Source of the DNA: Bacillota bacterium
GTDB lineage: Bacteria; Bacillota_E; Sulfobacillia; Sulfobacillales; Sulfobacillaceae
Length of the DNA: 12,528 nt
Direction of reading: 5' to 3'
NCBI GenBank assembly: GCA_021820645.1
Contig: JAKADJ010000040.1
Coordinates: forward strand, 1 to 12,528
The notes below the pieces were generated by a model that saw only the letters and a program-made list of their open reading frames with translations, was not told where the DNA came from and did no database searches. Below are positions 1 through 6,693 of this stretch, in pieces (positions within the stretch are counted from its first letter, which is position 1; each line of letters starts with the position of its first letter). A program made the translations under genes and the position numbers.

Positions 1-673
1 GTGGACCGAGTCGACGAGGTTCCTGAATCATTCGATAAAACCATTCCAGCCCACAGCGCTGGATCCACAGCGGCGCCCGTTGGTTGAACCCGGCAATGAT
101 GTCCAACCCACCTCCAATACCAAGAGCAAAGGGTGTGGCACATCGGGAAAAATACTGAGTCAACCATGACTGTTCGTAAGGGGTGCCCATCCCCAAGATC
201 AAGAGGTCGGGTGCGGCTCCTTGGATTTCGGAAAGCACGTGTTCTTGCTCTAGGGAATTCATCAGGTATCCATGGTGACAGCCTACAACCTGAAGTCCTG
301 GGTAGTTCTCTTGCAAACGAATTCCGGCCAGTTCGGCCACCCCGGGTCGCCCCCCTAACACATACACACGGAGCGGTAAGGATACGAAAGCCCGGCACAC
401 CGCATTAAAAAATGTCATCGCAGGAATCCGGGGGATCTTAATCCCATAGAAAATGCGACTCGCCAAGCATATCGGCCAGCCATCGGCACTAATTAGGGAC
501 GCCTGATCAATCATTCCCGCCACCCTAGAGTGATGCGTGTACGCATACCAGTTGGCAATATTGATCGAGGTATACCATTGTTGTTGACTACTACCTAAGG
601 AGCGTTCAACACACTTCAGCATCTCCTCGACACTGGCATCGTCCACGGGGCACCCGAGCACGGTATGACGCAT
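1..673 (-). CDS. WecG/TagA/CpsF-family glycosyltransferase (3' end cut by window edge)
   Basis: The minus-strand frame is open for 224 codons from ATG at 673 to the window edge, so only the last residues are missing (family members are about 240-250 aa). The family transfers an N-acetylmannosamine-type sugar from UDP to a lipid-linked acceptor in teichoic acid or exopolysaccharide synthesis, at the inner face of the membrane. Visible family marks are TSIN at residues 35-38, the SADG motif with the probable catalytic Asp64, the LGG nucleotide-binding turn near 106-108, PDLLILGMGTPYQE-like segment near 155-167, GGGLD at 187-191, and the C-terminal PLWI....GLEWFYRMIQEPRR signature (201-221) with conserved arginines 214, 220 and 221. 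An AGGAGG ribosome binding site lies 8 nt before the ATG. The gene diverges from the co-polymerase at 944, and a copy of the shared upstream element lies 70 nt before its start. The family is clear; the exact sugar and acceptor cannot be told. Confidence 0.9.
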   Translation of the reverse strand, partial: MRHTVLGCPVDDASVEEMLKCVERSLGSSQQQWYTSINIANWYAYTHHSRVAGMIDQASLISADGWPICLASRIFYGIKIPRIPAMTFFNAVCRAFVSLPLRVYVLGGRPGVAELAGIRLQENYPGLQVVGCHHGYLMNSLEQEHVLSEIQGAAPDLLILGMGTPYEQSWLTQYFSRCATPFALGIGGGLDIIAGFNQRAPLWIQRCGLEWFYRMIQEPRRLGP

Positions 674-743
674 GGGTTTCGTCCTCCTGATTGAATCTCT
701 CTGGCTAACCTGTCTCGATTGTTTTCCAAGAGACGATATCTGC

Positions 744-778
744 CCATCCCCTTGCACGGGTGATTATTTGGTTCACCC
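744..778 (-). promoter_or_regulatory. Shared upstream element, copy 5 (glycosyltransferase promoter region)
   Basis: Read on the minus strand this holds GGGTGA, 9 nt, TCACCC, 6 nt, GGGGATGG. The core TCACCC-N6-GGNGATNG (763 to 744) ends 70 nt before the ATG at 673, in gene orientation. The upstream GGGTGA (778-773) forms an inverted repeat with TCACCC, as in the copies at 3361-3396 and 11842-11877. The third base of the right half is G instead of C or T, so this is the weakest of the five copies. A role as a regulator-binding site is inferred from recurrence and position. Confidence 0.5.
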
Positions 779-858
779 TGTTCCTCACGAGTCCTTCCCT
801 GGGCATGCTCCACTAAAACCTAAGGTCCCGGCGCAAGGACCGGCATCCCAGTACTAAA

Positions 859-878
859 TCACCCTACACAGGCGATAG
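859..878 (+). promoter_or_regulatory. Shared upstream element, copy 1 (co-polymerase 1 promoter region)
   Basis: TCACCC-TACACA-GGCGATAG lies 65 nt upstream of the GTG start at 944. It is an imperfect dyad (ATCACC, 7 nt, GGCGAT) matching the copies before 3454, 4980 and 11779 in sequence, internal spacing, orientation and distance to the gene. No GGGTGA half-site is present 9-10 nt upstream, unlike three other copies. Confidence 0.6.
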
Positions 879-943
879 CGAGGCTCTCTCGTTTCCGTCT
901 ACCCTAAAGACAGCAACCATGCGGTCTCAAGGGAGGTCAAGTC

Positions 944-1648
944 GTGTCAATTTGGATTCGAATCCAGCGTCATTTCTGGTTAAGTCTGGGTTTAATAGCC
1001 ATGAGTGCCGTGGGCACAGCGGCGACGAATCACTACCTCGTCCGAAAAAACTATCAGAGCTCCGCTTTGGTTATGGTAATTCCAGGGCGCCATCTCAGTA
1101 GCCTGGCAGAAGGTACTCAATTTACCGAGACCTTTGCAACCTTAGCTCAGAGCCAGCCGGTGTTGGAATTGACTCAAACCCTATTGCCCACTCCGATGTC
1201 ACTAGCGAGCATCCAACAAAATGTAGTGACCGCTCAGGTGCCAAACACCGATCTTTTTGAGATTACCGCCACCTCGCATAACGCTGCCAAGGCCGCGACA
1301 CTCGCGAATGCGTTGGCGCATTCCTTAACAGTTAAACTGGACGCTCTCATGGGGTTCCCCATTATTACCGTGGCGGCACCGGCCATCCCAGCGCCCAGTC
1401 CTTTTGCCCCACAGTATTTTAAATCTGAAATTTTAGCCGTATTGTTGTCCCTCATGGCGGCATTTCTGGTGGCGGCGATTCGCGAGAGTCTCTACACCGC
1501 ACTCTCCTCAGAAGCCGACGTCGAACGTTGGACCGACCTTGTAGTGCTTGGCCTGGTGCCCCAATACCAAGGCAGCCACCGTAAACCCCGTAGATTGAGT
1601 TCTGACCAGCAGTCATCTCTGGCTCACATTTCGGAGTCGCTATCGTAA
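944..1648 (+). CDS. Wzz/YveK-type polysaccharide co-polymerase (chain-length regulator), paralogue 1
   Basis: A 234-residue membrane protein with the layout of Gram-positive co-polymerases (CapA/CpsC/YveK): an N-terminal membrane helix at about 11-31, an extracytoplasmic domain beginning with the typical YQSSALVMVIP strand (38-47), and a second helix at about 163-183. The short cytoplasmic tail contains a TDLVVLGLVP stretch (197-206) that matches the usual 'tglpvLg.IP' tail motif. Such proteins set polymer chain length and activate a partner BY-kinase. The start is GTG at 944, supported by GGGAGGT at 931-937. The next gene, 40 nt downstream, is a deacetylase rather than a kinase, so the kinase encoded at 4171 may serve both paralogues. 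The extracytoplasmic domain is clearly related to that of the protein at 3454. The tail after residue 207 is basic and Ser-rich, with no recognised motif. Confidence 0.82.
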   Translation: MSIWIRIQRHFWLSLGLIAMSAVGTAATNHYLVRKNYQSSALVMVIPGRHLSSLAEGTQFTETFATLAQSQPVLELTQTLLPTPMSLASIQQNVVTAQVPNTDLFEITATSHNAAKAATLANALAHSLTVKLDALMGFPIITVAAPAIPAPSPFAPQYFKSEILAVLLSLMAAFLVAAIRESLYTALSSEADVERWTDLVVLGLVPQYQGSHRKPRRLSSDQQSSLAHISESLS

Positions 1649-1688
1649 CCATACTGAAGCCACTATGGTCTATTGGAGGGTCTAGACG

Positions 1689-2531
1689 ATGTATTGGAAG
1701 GATTACGTCATCTTAACGTCCGATTGGATTCGAGGGTATTCGCGTTATCCAAGTCACATGCTCGGAAGACAGATCGGACAACCGCATCGCGATCCATCCG
1801 CTCGCCAACATATTTTGGTGATTGCGGCTCATCCCGACGACGAAACCATCGGACTCGGCGCGACCATATTCCGCCAGATGAAAAAGGGAGCTAGCGTGAA
1901 CGTGGTCTTCACGACCAATGGCCGTGGATGGTCATGGATTGCGCCTCATCGGGTGTTAACACGTATCGTCAGTCGCCGCCGTCGTGAGGCAGAGACGGCG
2001 CTCGGGATGGCGGGGATAGCTAGCGATCATATTCACTGTCTCGGCTTTCCGGATCGTGGACTCCACCGATTTTTAGAGCCCCTCACCCAAGAAATCCAAC
2101 ACCTCCTGCAATGGCTCAACCCCGATCTGATTTATACGCAGGGATTCGAAGGAGGTCACATTGACCATGACATTACCAGTTTAGTGGTTCAGCACGAAGC
2201 AAACCTTCGCGGCATTCCGGTCTATGAGTGGGCGGAATATAATCCCGAATACGGAATAGGGACACCGGAAATCACGTTCCCCCAAAAATCCCATCGGTTT
2301 TCCCAGCCCCTCCCCCAACGTTTGAGTTCCGAGGAACAGTGGGTGAAAGCGATTATGCTGAAGTGTTACGCCTCGGAAGAACCTGCCCAACAAGCCGTTG
2401 GGCAAGGCGAAACCCTTAGGGTGTCATGTCCCGCGGCGTTACCTTTGCTCGTAGACGAATATTATAATCCAGAACGCAATCCTACAGGACATAGATACTA
2501 CCCGCTCATGCTCCGTCTCCTTAAAAAATAA
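1689..2531 (+). CDS. PIG-L/LmbE-family zinc-dependent N-deacetylase
   Basis: A 280-residue protein of the LmbE-like family, which removes N-acetyl groups from GlcNAc-type sugars or conjugates. The hallmark AHPDDE motif occupies residues 47-52: His48 and Asp51 are expected zinc ligands and Asp50 the catalytic base. The HIDH segment (157-160) supplies the third ligand, His160. The N-terminal 40 residues precede the catalytic fold and lack a signal peptide, so a cytoplasmic role is likely. The ATG at 1689 has GGAGGG about 8 nt upstream. It follows co-polymerase 1 by 40 nt, probably as an operon, which suggests deacetylation of a sugar precursor or polymer unit, as amino sugars in matrix polysaccharides are often deacetylated. 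It ends only 12 bp from the convergent gene at 2544. The substrate is unknown; mycothiol or bacillithiol-type deacetylases belong to the same family but the context favours polysaccharide. Confidence 0.85.
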   Translation: MYWKDYVILTSDWIRGYSRYPSHMLGRQIGQPHRDPSARQHILVIAAHPDDETIGLGATIFRQMKKGASVNVVFTTNGRGWSWIAPHRVLTRIVSRRRREAETALGMAGIASDHIHCLGFPDRGLHRFLEPLTQEIQHLLQWLNPDLIYTQGFEGGHIDHDITSLVVQHEANLRGIPVYEWAEYNPEYGIGTPEITFPQKSHRFSQPLPQRLSSEEQWVKAIMLKCYASEEPAQQAVGQGETLRVSCPAALPLLVDEYYNPERNPTGHRYYPLMLRLLKK

Positions 2532-2543
2532 CCATAGAGACCT

Positions 2544-3254
2544 TTACACCCGATATCCACCGGCCATTGCAAACAACGTCTTCACCGCAAACTTCAGCGG
2601 AGAGTCTTGATATACGCTACCGTTTCCCGCGATGCCTTGAACGCGAATTGGAAACCGAAACGCGGGTAGATTGAGGTGATGTAAGGCTCTGGCGTATCCT
2701 TCGCCTAATACATAATCAATCGTTTGAGCCTCCTGATGTACCGACGCGAGGTGCATTTGGTAGAATTCCGGAGTCATCTTGAAAAACCTGGTATCCACCC
2801 AGCGTCGTTTACGAAGCGATCGTTCGTTGACCACGACGGGATAGTCCCTCGAACTAGACTCCAGTGAACTAAAATTTGCGATCTTAAACCGCCCCGTAAC
2901 CTTAAAAAAACTTTTGTGGCGCCGTATCAAACGACTATCCCGGACCGCACGATTTAAAATTTCGCCTTCTCCATATCCCCGGCCCTTCTCACTAGTGCCT
3001 ACATTCCCCGGATAGGACACTATCTCTAATGCTTTCCCAAGGCGACTCGCCGTGTCTTCTAACGGCGTGAAGTCGACCGGATGTCCGCTGTTTTCGAAGA
3101 ACACCACCGAACCCACGCTTTGATGGCTCAACCAAAACCGCACCGCTTCTTGATATTGCTGCCAACGAAGCATCGGGTCTGTAATCGCTAAGTTGTCTAA
3201 CCGCCCCGGATCGATCGTCGCGGTCATAACAATTAAGGCTGAGGTCTCATTCAA
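2544..3254 (-). CDS. Unrecognised glycosyltransferase-like protein, possible capsule/EPS enzyme
   Basis: A 236-residue soluble protein without signal peptide or membrane helix. I do not recognise the family with certainty. It begins with a strand followed by TATIDPG (11-17), has GRGYGEGEIL (91-100), FFKVTGRFKIAN (116-127) and WVDTRFFKM (152-160). The order 'KG.GEGE ... K.TGR..I.N ... DTRFF' resembles uncharacterised capsule-locus proteins thought to be glycosyltransferases with a GT-A-like fold. The start is TTG at 3254; an in-frame TAA lies 6 codons upstream, no ATG or GTG lies between, and AGGCAGG stands about 8 nt before the TTG. The next in-frame ATG is codon 10. It converges on the deacetylase and diverges from co-polymerase 2, so it is a single-gene unit. 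Glycan synthesis is inferred from neighbours and those motifs only. Confidence 0.6.
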   Translation of the reverse strand: MNETSALIVMTATIDPGRLDNLAITDPMLRWQQYQEAVRFWLSHQSVGSVVFFENSGHPVDFTPLEDTASRLGKALEIVSYPGNVGTSEKGRGYGEGEILNRAVRDSRLIRRHKSFFKVTGRFKIANFSSLESSSRDYPVVVNERSLRKRRWVDTRFFKMTPEFYQMHLASVHQEAQTIDYVLGEGYARALHHLNLPAFRFPIRVQGIAGNGSVYQDSPLKFAVKTLFAMAGGYRV

Positions 3255-3360
3255 GTTAGATGCCTGCCTTTATGACGAATTTAGAGGCCGTGACTCGACT
3301 TTTCCGTTCTCCGACGAAATGACTCTCACCCGCACCCCTCCATACGATTGCATCATGAAC

Positions 3361-3399
3361 GGGTGACCCTAGGCAATCACCCAAAGGGGGTGATTGCCT
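3361..3399 (+). promoter_or_regulatory. Shared upstream element, copy 3, inside a perfect 12-bp inverted repeat
   Basis: GGGTGA (3361-3366), 10 nt, TCACCC (3377-3382), 6 nt, GGTGATTG (3389-3396), ending 57 nt before the ATG at 3454. In this copy the dyad is perfect and extended: AGGCAATCACCC at 3371-3382 pairs with GGGTGATTGCCT at 3388-3399 around a 5-nt loop. No T-run follows, which speaks against an intrinsic terminator. The site lies between two divergent genes and is nearly symmetric, so it could also act on the minus-strand gene starting at 3254. Confidence 0.6.
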
Positions 3400-3453
3400 C
3401 TATAGGGAGCCGGCCGATAGACTTACCACAAGAGCCAAAGGAGGCGACGCGGG

Positions 3454-4131
3454 ATGGCATGGACAAGGATTGTGACGCCCCTAAAGAAAGCAGCTTGGGT
3501 CATACTTCTGGCCGGCGTTTTTGGGGCGGGTTCGGGATGGGCACTCAGTCGTTGGGCGTTGCCGACCACATACCAAAGTAGAAGTCTCATCATGGTGATC
3601 CCCCGTCACAGCACTGGGCAAAACCTGATGAATGGCCTAGTCTCTGGTCAACAACTCGTCGCCACGTACGCGACTCTGGCAACCAGTCCGGCTTGGTTGA
3701 GGTCCGCCGGGAGACTTCTACCAGAACCGTTGTCGATGACCCAATTGGCGCGCAATGTTCAGGTGAGCTCCGAGCCCAACACCAATTTGATCCTGGTGGT
3801 GGCGCATGGTCCGAGTGCGACCTCGGCATTGAGTCTCTGCCAAGCTATATCCGCCACCCTAATCGCTACGGCTCACCATGTGACGGGATCATCCACACTG
3901 CGAGAAGTCGAGCCGGCCAAATTTAATCCAACTCCGATCTCCCTAAAAGCTTGGACTCTAGAGATTGGCACGGGCCTATTGGGACTTTTGGCAGCGCTTA
4001 GTGTCGTCATAGGCTTGGAGTTCATAAATGATTCAATCGGTAGTGCGGAGGATGCCTCCAAATACACCGACCTCCCTATCCTCGCGGAGATTCCATGGGT
4101 GCCTGGATCCCGTGTCGCTCAGAAAGCCTAA
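3454..4131 (+). CDS. Wzz/YveK-type polysaccharide co-polymerase, paralogue 2
   Basis: A 225-residue protein with an N-terminal membrane helix at about 14-34, the conserved YQSRSLIMVIP strand (40-50), an extracytoplasmic domain, a second helix at about 168-190, and a short tail containing YTDLPILAEIP (204-214). This is the canonical layout of the transmembrane activator of a BY-kinase (CapA/CpsC/YveK). A strong AAAGGAGG at 3438-3445 supports the ATG. The BY-kinase gene follows after 39 nt, so the two most likely act as a co-polymerase/kinase pair that controls polymer length at the membrane. The extracytoplasmic domain shares YQS..L.MVIP, the Q..E/ATYATLA block, the LLP.P.S segment and the 'P NT.L' segment with the protein at 944, which marks the two as paralogues. 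A copy of the shared upstream element lies 57 nt before the start. Confidence 0.85.
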   Translation: MAWTRIVTPLKKAAWVILLAGVFGAGSGWALSRWALPTTYQSRSLIMVIPRHSTGQNLMNGLVSGQQLVATYATLATSPAWLRSAGRLLPEPLSMTQLARNVQVSSEPNTNLILVVAHGPSATSALSLCQAISATLIATAHHVTGSSTLREVEPAKFNPTPISLKAWTLEIGTGLLGLLAALSVVIGLEFINDSIGSAEDASKYTDLPILAEIPWVPGSRVAQKA

Positions 4132-4170
4132 TCTGTTGCCGCCACTATAGTGTAGAAAGTAGGCTATGTC

Positions 4171-4839
4171 ATGAATGTCGATCCGAAGTTAGTCACTCAA
4201 TCTGAGAGCAGTACCGCATGGAGCGAGGCATATCGTAGCCTTCGAACCAATATCGAATATATTCAGGTACTCCACAACTTAAGGACAATCCTGGTGACGT
4301 CAGCCGTGCCCGAGGCCGGTAAGTCTCTAACCGCGGCCAACCTCGGAGTAGTCATGGCTCAGGCCGGAATCCGGACCGTCATTGTTGACGCCGACTTGCG
4401 GCGACCGGCACAACATAAACTCTTTGGTCTCACAAACACCAAGGGTTTTACGACGACGCTGGCGAAGGATCTCGCACCAGATGTCTGTACCCAAGCCAGC
4501 CCCGTTGTCCACCTGGACGTTCTCACATCCGGTCCTCTGCCGCCAAATCCAGCCGATTTATTGAGCTCCAATGCCTGTGTTCACCTCCTCGCCCATTTAA
4601 AAGCACAGTACGACATGGTTCTCATCGATGCGCCCCCGGTATTGGGACTTTCTGACGCCCCGATTTTGGGCCGGTCTGTCGACGGAGTTCTATATGTCAT
4701 TAAATCTCGGTTCAACTCCCGACGTGCGGACCAAAAAGCCTTGCAGCAACTTAAGCAAACCGGCTCTCAAATCATTGGCGCGGTCCTAAACCAAATTCAG
4801 GACTTTGACGAACGTCTTTACTACTACGCCAGCAATTAG
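4171..4839 (+). CDS. BY-kinase (CpsD/CapB/YwqD-type protein tyrosine kinase)
   Basis: A 222-residue cytoplasmic P-loop kinase that autophosphorylates on C-terminal tyrosines and tunes polysaccharide polymerisation with its membrane activator. It shows EAYRSLRTNI at 19-28 (the family's oligomerisation signature), Walker A as SAVPEAGKS at 44-52 with Lys51, Walker A' IVDADLRRP at 71-79, a PPNPADLLSS segment at 124-133, and Walker B MVLIDAPP at 149-156. The C-terminus ends in a compact cluster of three tyrosines, 217-219, shorter than the tails of many BY-kinases. The Walker A has PEAGKS where PGEGKS is usual; the catalytic Lys and Ser remain. The ATG at 4171 has only a weak ribosome binding site (GTAGG about 10 nt upstream), consistent with translation following co-polymerase 2. 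No cognate tyrosine phosphatase is seen in the window. Confidence 0.92.
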   Translation: MNVDPKLVTQSESSTAWSEAYRSLRTNIEYIQVLHNLRTILVTSAVPEAGKSLTAANLGVVMAQAGIRTVIVDADLRRPAQHKLFGLTNTKGFTTTLAKDLAPDVCTQASPVVHLDVLTSGPLPPNPADLLSSNACVHLLAHLKAQYDMVLIDAPPVLGLSDAPILGRSVDGVLYVIKSRFNSRRADQKALQQLKQTGSQIIGAVLNQIQDFDERLYYYASN

Positions 4840-4893
4840 TTCTCAAGAAGCGATGAATGTCGCCACAGAGCAAGACTCCTAGCCTTCCCTAGT

Positions 4894-4913
4894 TCACCCA
4901 TATAGGGCGATGG
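4894..4913 (+). promoter_or_regulatory. Shared upstream element, copy 2 (pseudo-histidine-kinase promoter region)
   Basis: TCACCC-ATATAG-GGCGATGG ends 66 nt before the ATG at 4980. It has the same internal spacing and gene orientation as the copies before 673, 944, 3454 and 11779. No GGGTGA half-site precedes it. About 20 nt downstream is GATAAT (4934-4939), a plausible -10 hexamer, without a convincing -35; an activator-dependent promoter would fit, but this is inference. Confidence 0.6.
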
Positions 4914-4979
4914 TAAAGGACTTAGCTACTCCCGATAATACAAAGCGTAGCAGTTCTGGAGCTGAGGAGTTGAACCCCT

Positions 4980-6005
4980 ATGATCCATGAAGAGTTTTTT
5001 TCCGCGATCGCCACGGTCTTCCCATTGGTTTCAGGGGTTTTTGTTTGCACCGATGGTCTCGGTGGCTTTGACCTAATTGCCAGCACTGTCGATCCTGGAG
5101 AATGGGCATTAGCCAGGTTGCTGGATCGAAAAGGCCCATCGAACGAACATGAAGGCGGTGAGTTCGACCGCTATCCTGTAACGGTCAGCCAAAATGACGG
5201 GTCGCTTTATAAATCTGGAAGCCCTCAACAATACATCACGATCTGGCAGACCATAACCAAACATCGCGTACATGGGGTCATAGCCCTCGCCACCCCTGAA
5301 GTTTTGGCTTCGGAAACAATCGTACTCATAAACCTGTGGTTGCGGCAATGGGAACGGATCTCAGAATTGGAATACCAACTCGATGAATCCGTAATGGGTC
5401 GACGGCTGACCAATAAACGGTTTCGCGATGCCTTACGCCAAAACGCGCTCGCTCGGCAACAATTGGGTGTGCAACTTCGAGGACCAATTCAGACCCAGCT
5501 CTTATTGATCTGGCTCAAGCTAGCGAACTCTACGGTTCCCGAGTATCAAGGCTTGGCGGCCGAGCTCGACAAAATCCAGACATCGTGGCTCCAACCTCTA
5601 AGCCAGAGACTGTCGCCCCGAGGTCTAGAACTGGGCCTTGCTTCGGCGTTCCGTGAAATTCCCCAACCCGGCATCGCGTTGGCAATTGGGCCAAGATTAC
5701 GGGCCCAAGACCTTCCATTAGATAACCCCATCCCGATTTGGATACGGATGGTCCTGTGTGATTTGTGGGTAGACGTCATCAAGGTCTCCCCCAATATCAC
5801 CGGTTCCTTCTATGTCGAGATCCATCGGCAGGACTGGATCCACATCCTGTTCAAAGGTACGGACCTGGCAATCCCAAACTCTACAAGACAGATGGTCTCC
5901 CAAGGCCTCAATGGTCGTCTACGCGTATCGAACACACATCCCGGCGAGGTCCGTTTATCTCTATGTATTCCATGGCAAGACCCTATGGGCGATGACTTTC
6001 GTTGA
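4980..6005 (+). CDS. Degenerate NarL-type sensor histidine kinase-like protein lacking the phospho-acceptor His
   Basis: A 341-residue soluble protein. Residues 1-125 resemble a GAF-like sensory domain in length and position; residues 124-200 form a helical stretch. The segment RQQLGVQLRGPIQTQLLLIWLKLAN (159-183, written here as landmarks R159, L162, L166, R167, G168) aligns with the HisKA_3 dimerisation pattern 'R.RIA.ELHD...Q.L', but the His-Asp pair is Arg167-Gly168 and the Glu is Gln165. The C-terminal part (about 205-333) follows an HATPase_c outline, with 'LSPRGLELGLASAF', a helix at 252-268 where the N-box should be but without the Asn/His residues, 'GLNGRLRVSN' near 309-318, and a final 'VRLSLCIPW'. 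GAGGAG at 4964-4969 supports the ATG. The 3' end overlaps the convergent response regulator gene by 23 bp. It is probably catalytically dead and regulatory; the domain reading is by eye, so a different fold is possible. Confidence 0.6.
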   Translation: MIHEEFFSAIATVFPLVSGVFVCTDGLGGFDLIASTVDPGEWALARLLDRKGPSNEHEGGEFDRYPVTVSQNDGSLYKSGSPQQYITIWQTITKHRVHGVIALATPEVLASETIVLINLWLRQWERISELEYQLDESVMGRRLTNKRFRDALRQNALARQQLGVQLRGPIQTQLLLIWLKLANSTVPEYQGLAAELDKIQTSWLQPLSQRLSPRGLELGLASAFREIPQPGIALAIGPRLRAQDLPLDNPIPIWIRMVLCDLWVDVIKVSPNITGSFYVEIHRQDWIHILFKGTDLAIPNSTRQMVSQGLNGRLRVSNTHPGEVRLSLCIPWQDPMGDDFR

Positions 6006-6648
6006 TATAGAGAAGTGTTGCCGTAACTCGTGGATGGACGCCGCCATCCCCTGTTTGCACTCCAAGGTTTTGATAGACCAAGGAAATTTGGTTTTCGACA
6101 GATTTCTCTGTAATCACCAGCTTTTCTGCTATCGCATGGTTCGAGTAGCCGGCGGCCATCAGCGCCAGGACCTCCTTTTGCCGTGGAGTGAGATGGCTTA
6201 AGCGGCCGTTGTCCCGAGGTCTAAGGGCACGGATTAGGTGGGGATCCAGCACCATCAATCCTGCCGCCGAGCCCTCAATCGCCCGGACTACAGTGTCAAT
6301 GCTCGCCACGGATTTTTTGAGCAAATAAGACCATCCATGCGTTTGACCAACCGGAATAGCGGAGAGAATACCTGGCTCGTCGTAGTTGGATAACAGCACA
6401 ACCCCGAGGTCGGGCAGATGCTGTCTCAACCGCAAGCCAACCTGGAAACCCGTTTCCTCGTGACCTAAGTCGATATCTAAAATGGCCACATCGGGCACTA
6501 ATTCGAGGCATCGGGCGATCGGCTCGCGTCCGTCTGAAAACACTCCCAAGAGTTCCAATTCGGACCTGTGGCGCAGTGTGGAGGCCAACAGGTTCCGGAA
6601 CAGTGGTTCATCCTCAACCAAGATAACTCTCAATGGGCGACCCATCAT
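5983..6648 (-). CDS. NarL/FixJ-family response regulator (receiver plus LuxR-type HTH)
   Basis: A 221-residue two-domain regulator. The receiver (about 6-125) has the acidic pair Glu12-Asp13, the phospho-acceptor Asp58 in AILDIDL, Ser87 in the switch position and Lys111 in YLLKK. The LuxR helix-turn-helix runs from about 153 to 198: LTPRQKEVLALMAAGYSN, then IAEKLVITEKSVENQISLVYQNLGV. All catalytic residues of the receiver are present, so phosphorylation is expected. Two ATG codons stand at the start; GGGGGTGA about 9 nt upstream fits the first. The gene is convergent with the histidine-kinase-like gene and shares 23 bp of 3' end with it, and it diverges from the membrane LuxR protein. Pairing with the His-less kinase is suggested by location only; another kinase elsewhere may phosphorylate it. 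It is a candidate for the protein that binds the shared upstream element. Confidence 0.92.
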   Translation of the reverse strand: MMGRPLRVILVEDEPLFRNLLASTLRHRSELELLGVFSDGREPIARCLELVPDVAILDIDLGHEETGFQVGLRLRQHLPDLGVVLLSNYDEPGILSAIPVGQTHGWSYLLKKSVASIDTVVRAIEGSAAGLMVLDPHLIRALRPRDNGRLSHLTPRQKEVLALMAAGYSNHAIAEKLVITEKSVENQISLVYQNLGVQTGDGGVHPRVTATLLYINESHRP

Positions 6649-6693
6649 CTTTATCCGTCACCCCCTGTGTTGGGCATAACTCCCGATCCGAAT

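Noticed and set aside
133..408. 91-codon plus-strand frame opposite the glycosyltransferase
   Set aside because: The minus-strand frame has the full WecG/TagA signature; the plus-strand frame is a basic shadow without motifs.
859..878. GGCGATAG as a -10 element of a SigD/FliA-type flagellar promoter
   Set aside because: It resembles GCCGATAT, but the distance to any TAAA-like -35 is wrong (12 nt in one copy) and the other copies lack TAAA. The conserved TCACCC half fits a protein-binding dyad better.
3371..3399. Perfect 12-bp hairpin as an intrinsic terminator
   Set aside because: No T-run follows on either strand, and it lies upstream of both flanking genes, not after one.
4894..4913. The shared element as an RNA riboswitch or leader hairpin
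   Set aside because: In three of the five copies the same A-C mismatch interrupts the stem, so bases rather than pairing are conserved. No larger conserved leader is seen.
5812..6201. 129-codon plus-strand frame spanning the convergent gene ends
   Set aside because: It overlaps two better supported genes and has no ribosome binding site or recognisable domain.
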